DNA of 64,000 nt from Stercorarius parasiticus. Lineage: Eukaryota > Chordata > Aves > Charadriiformes > Stercorariidae. Where the stretch lies: assembly GCA_013396915.1 (NCBI GenBank), contig VWZL01000441.1, positions 187,560-251,559 of the forward strand, given 5' to 3'. Positions 62,617 through 64,000 of this stretch are shown here, one piece after another. The number at the start of each line of letters is the position of its first letter. Positions within the stretch are counted from its first letter, which is position 1. Both the position numbers and the translations under genes were made by a program. Below the pieces are notes generated by a model. It was given only the letters and a program-made list of their open reading frames with translations, was not told the origin of the DNA and did no database searches.

Positions 62617-64000
<1,384 letters not shown>

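Overview
The window looks like nuclear DNA from a bird. It is AT-rich and intron-dominated, and it carries many CR1 retroposons, several ending in the avian CR1 tail of repeated ATTCTATGATTCT-type units. The only genes I can identify firmly are vertebrate GABA-A receptor subunits, read from exon sequence with matching splice sites. Nothing suggests a bacterial, plasmid or phage origin. The species cannot be fixed from this sequence.

Layout: both identified genes are on the minus strand, so transcription runs from high to low coordinates. At the right end (62909 down to 59362) lie the last two coding exons of GABRA2, the alpha-2 subunit: one with the end of TM2, TM3 and the start of the cytoplasmic loop, and one with the rest of the loop, TM4 and the stop. 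Its 3' UTR follows below 59362. At the left end (5727 to 5581) lies one exon of GABRG1, the gamma-1 subunit, coding for the acidic N-terminus of the mature protein. The order GABRA2 then GABRG1, head to tail, is that of the conserved vertebrate GABA-A cluster that also holds GABRA4 and GABRB1. GABRA2 exons upstream of TM2 lie beyond 64000, and the later GABRG1 exons lie before position 1. GABRG1 exon 1 was not found. A CpG island with a 328-base assembly gap (22330-23880, gap 22666-22993) is the best candidate for its promoter and may hide it. The island also has a plus-strand TATA box and a splice-donor-like site, so a divergent transcript is possible.

Between the island and GABRA2 (about 24-59 kb) is mostly intergenic DNA: CR1 copies of different ages (25.6-26.2, 27.2, 40.0-41.6, 43.7-44.6 and 51.5-51.7 kb), microsatellites and a diverged tandem duplication at 42.2-42.6 kb. 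Unexplained signals there are a cysteine-rich minus-strand open frame with strong splice sites on both sides (28825-29050), a group of coding-like minus-strand segments at 30.7-32.4 kb, and a 123-codon plus-strand ORF next to three closely spaced ACGT boxes at 48.3 kb. These are candidates only.

Working together: alpha-2 and gamma-1 are subunits of pentameric GABA-gated chloride channels. Their adjacency, same orientation and shared neighbourhood fit the coordinated brain expression known for this cluster. I see no clear evidence of a new biological system. The strongest leads are the possible extra gene or pseudogene between GABRG1 and GABRA2 and the unresolved island.
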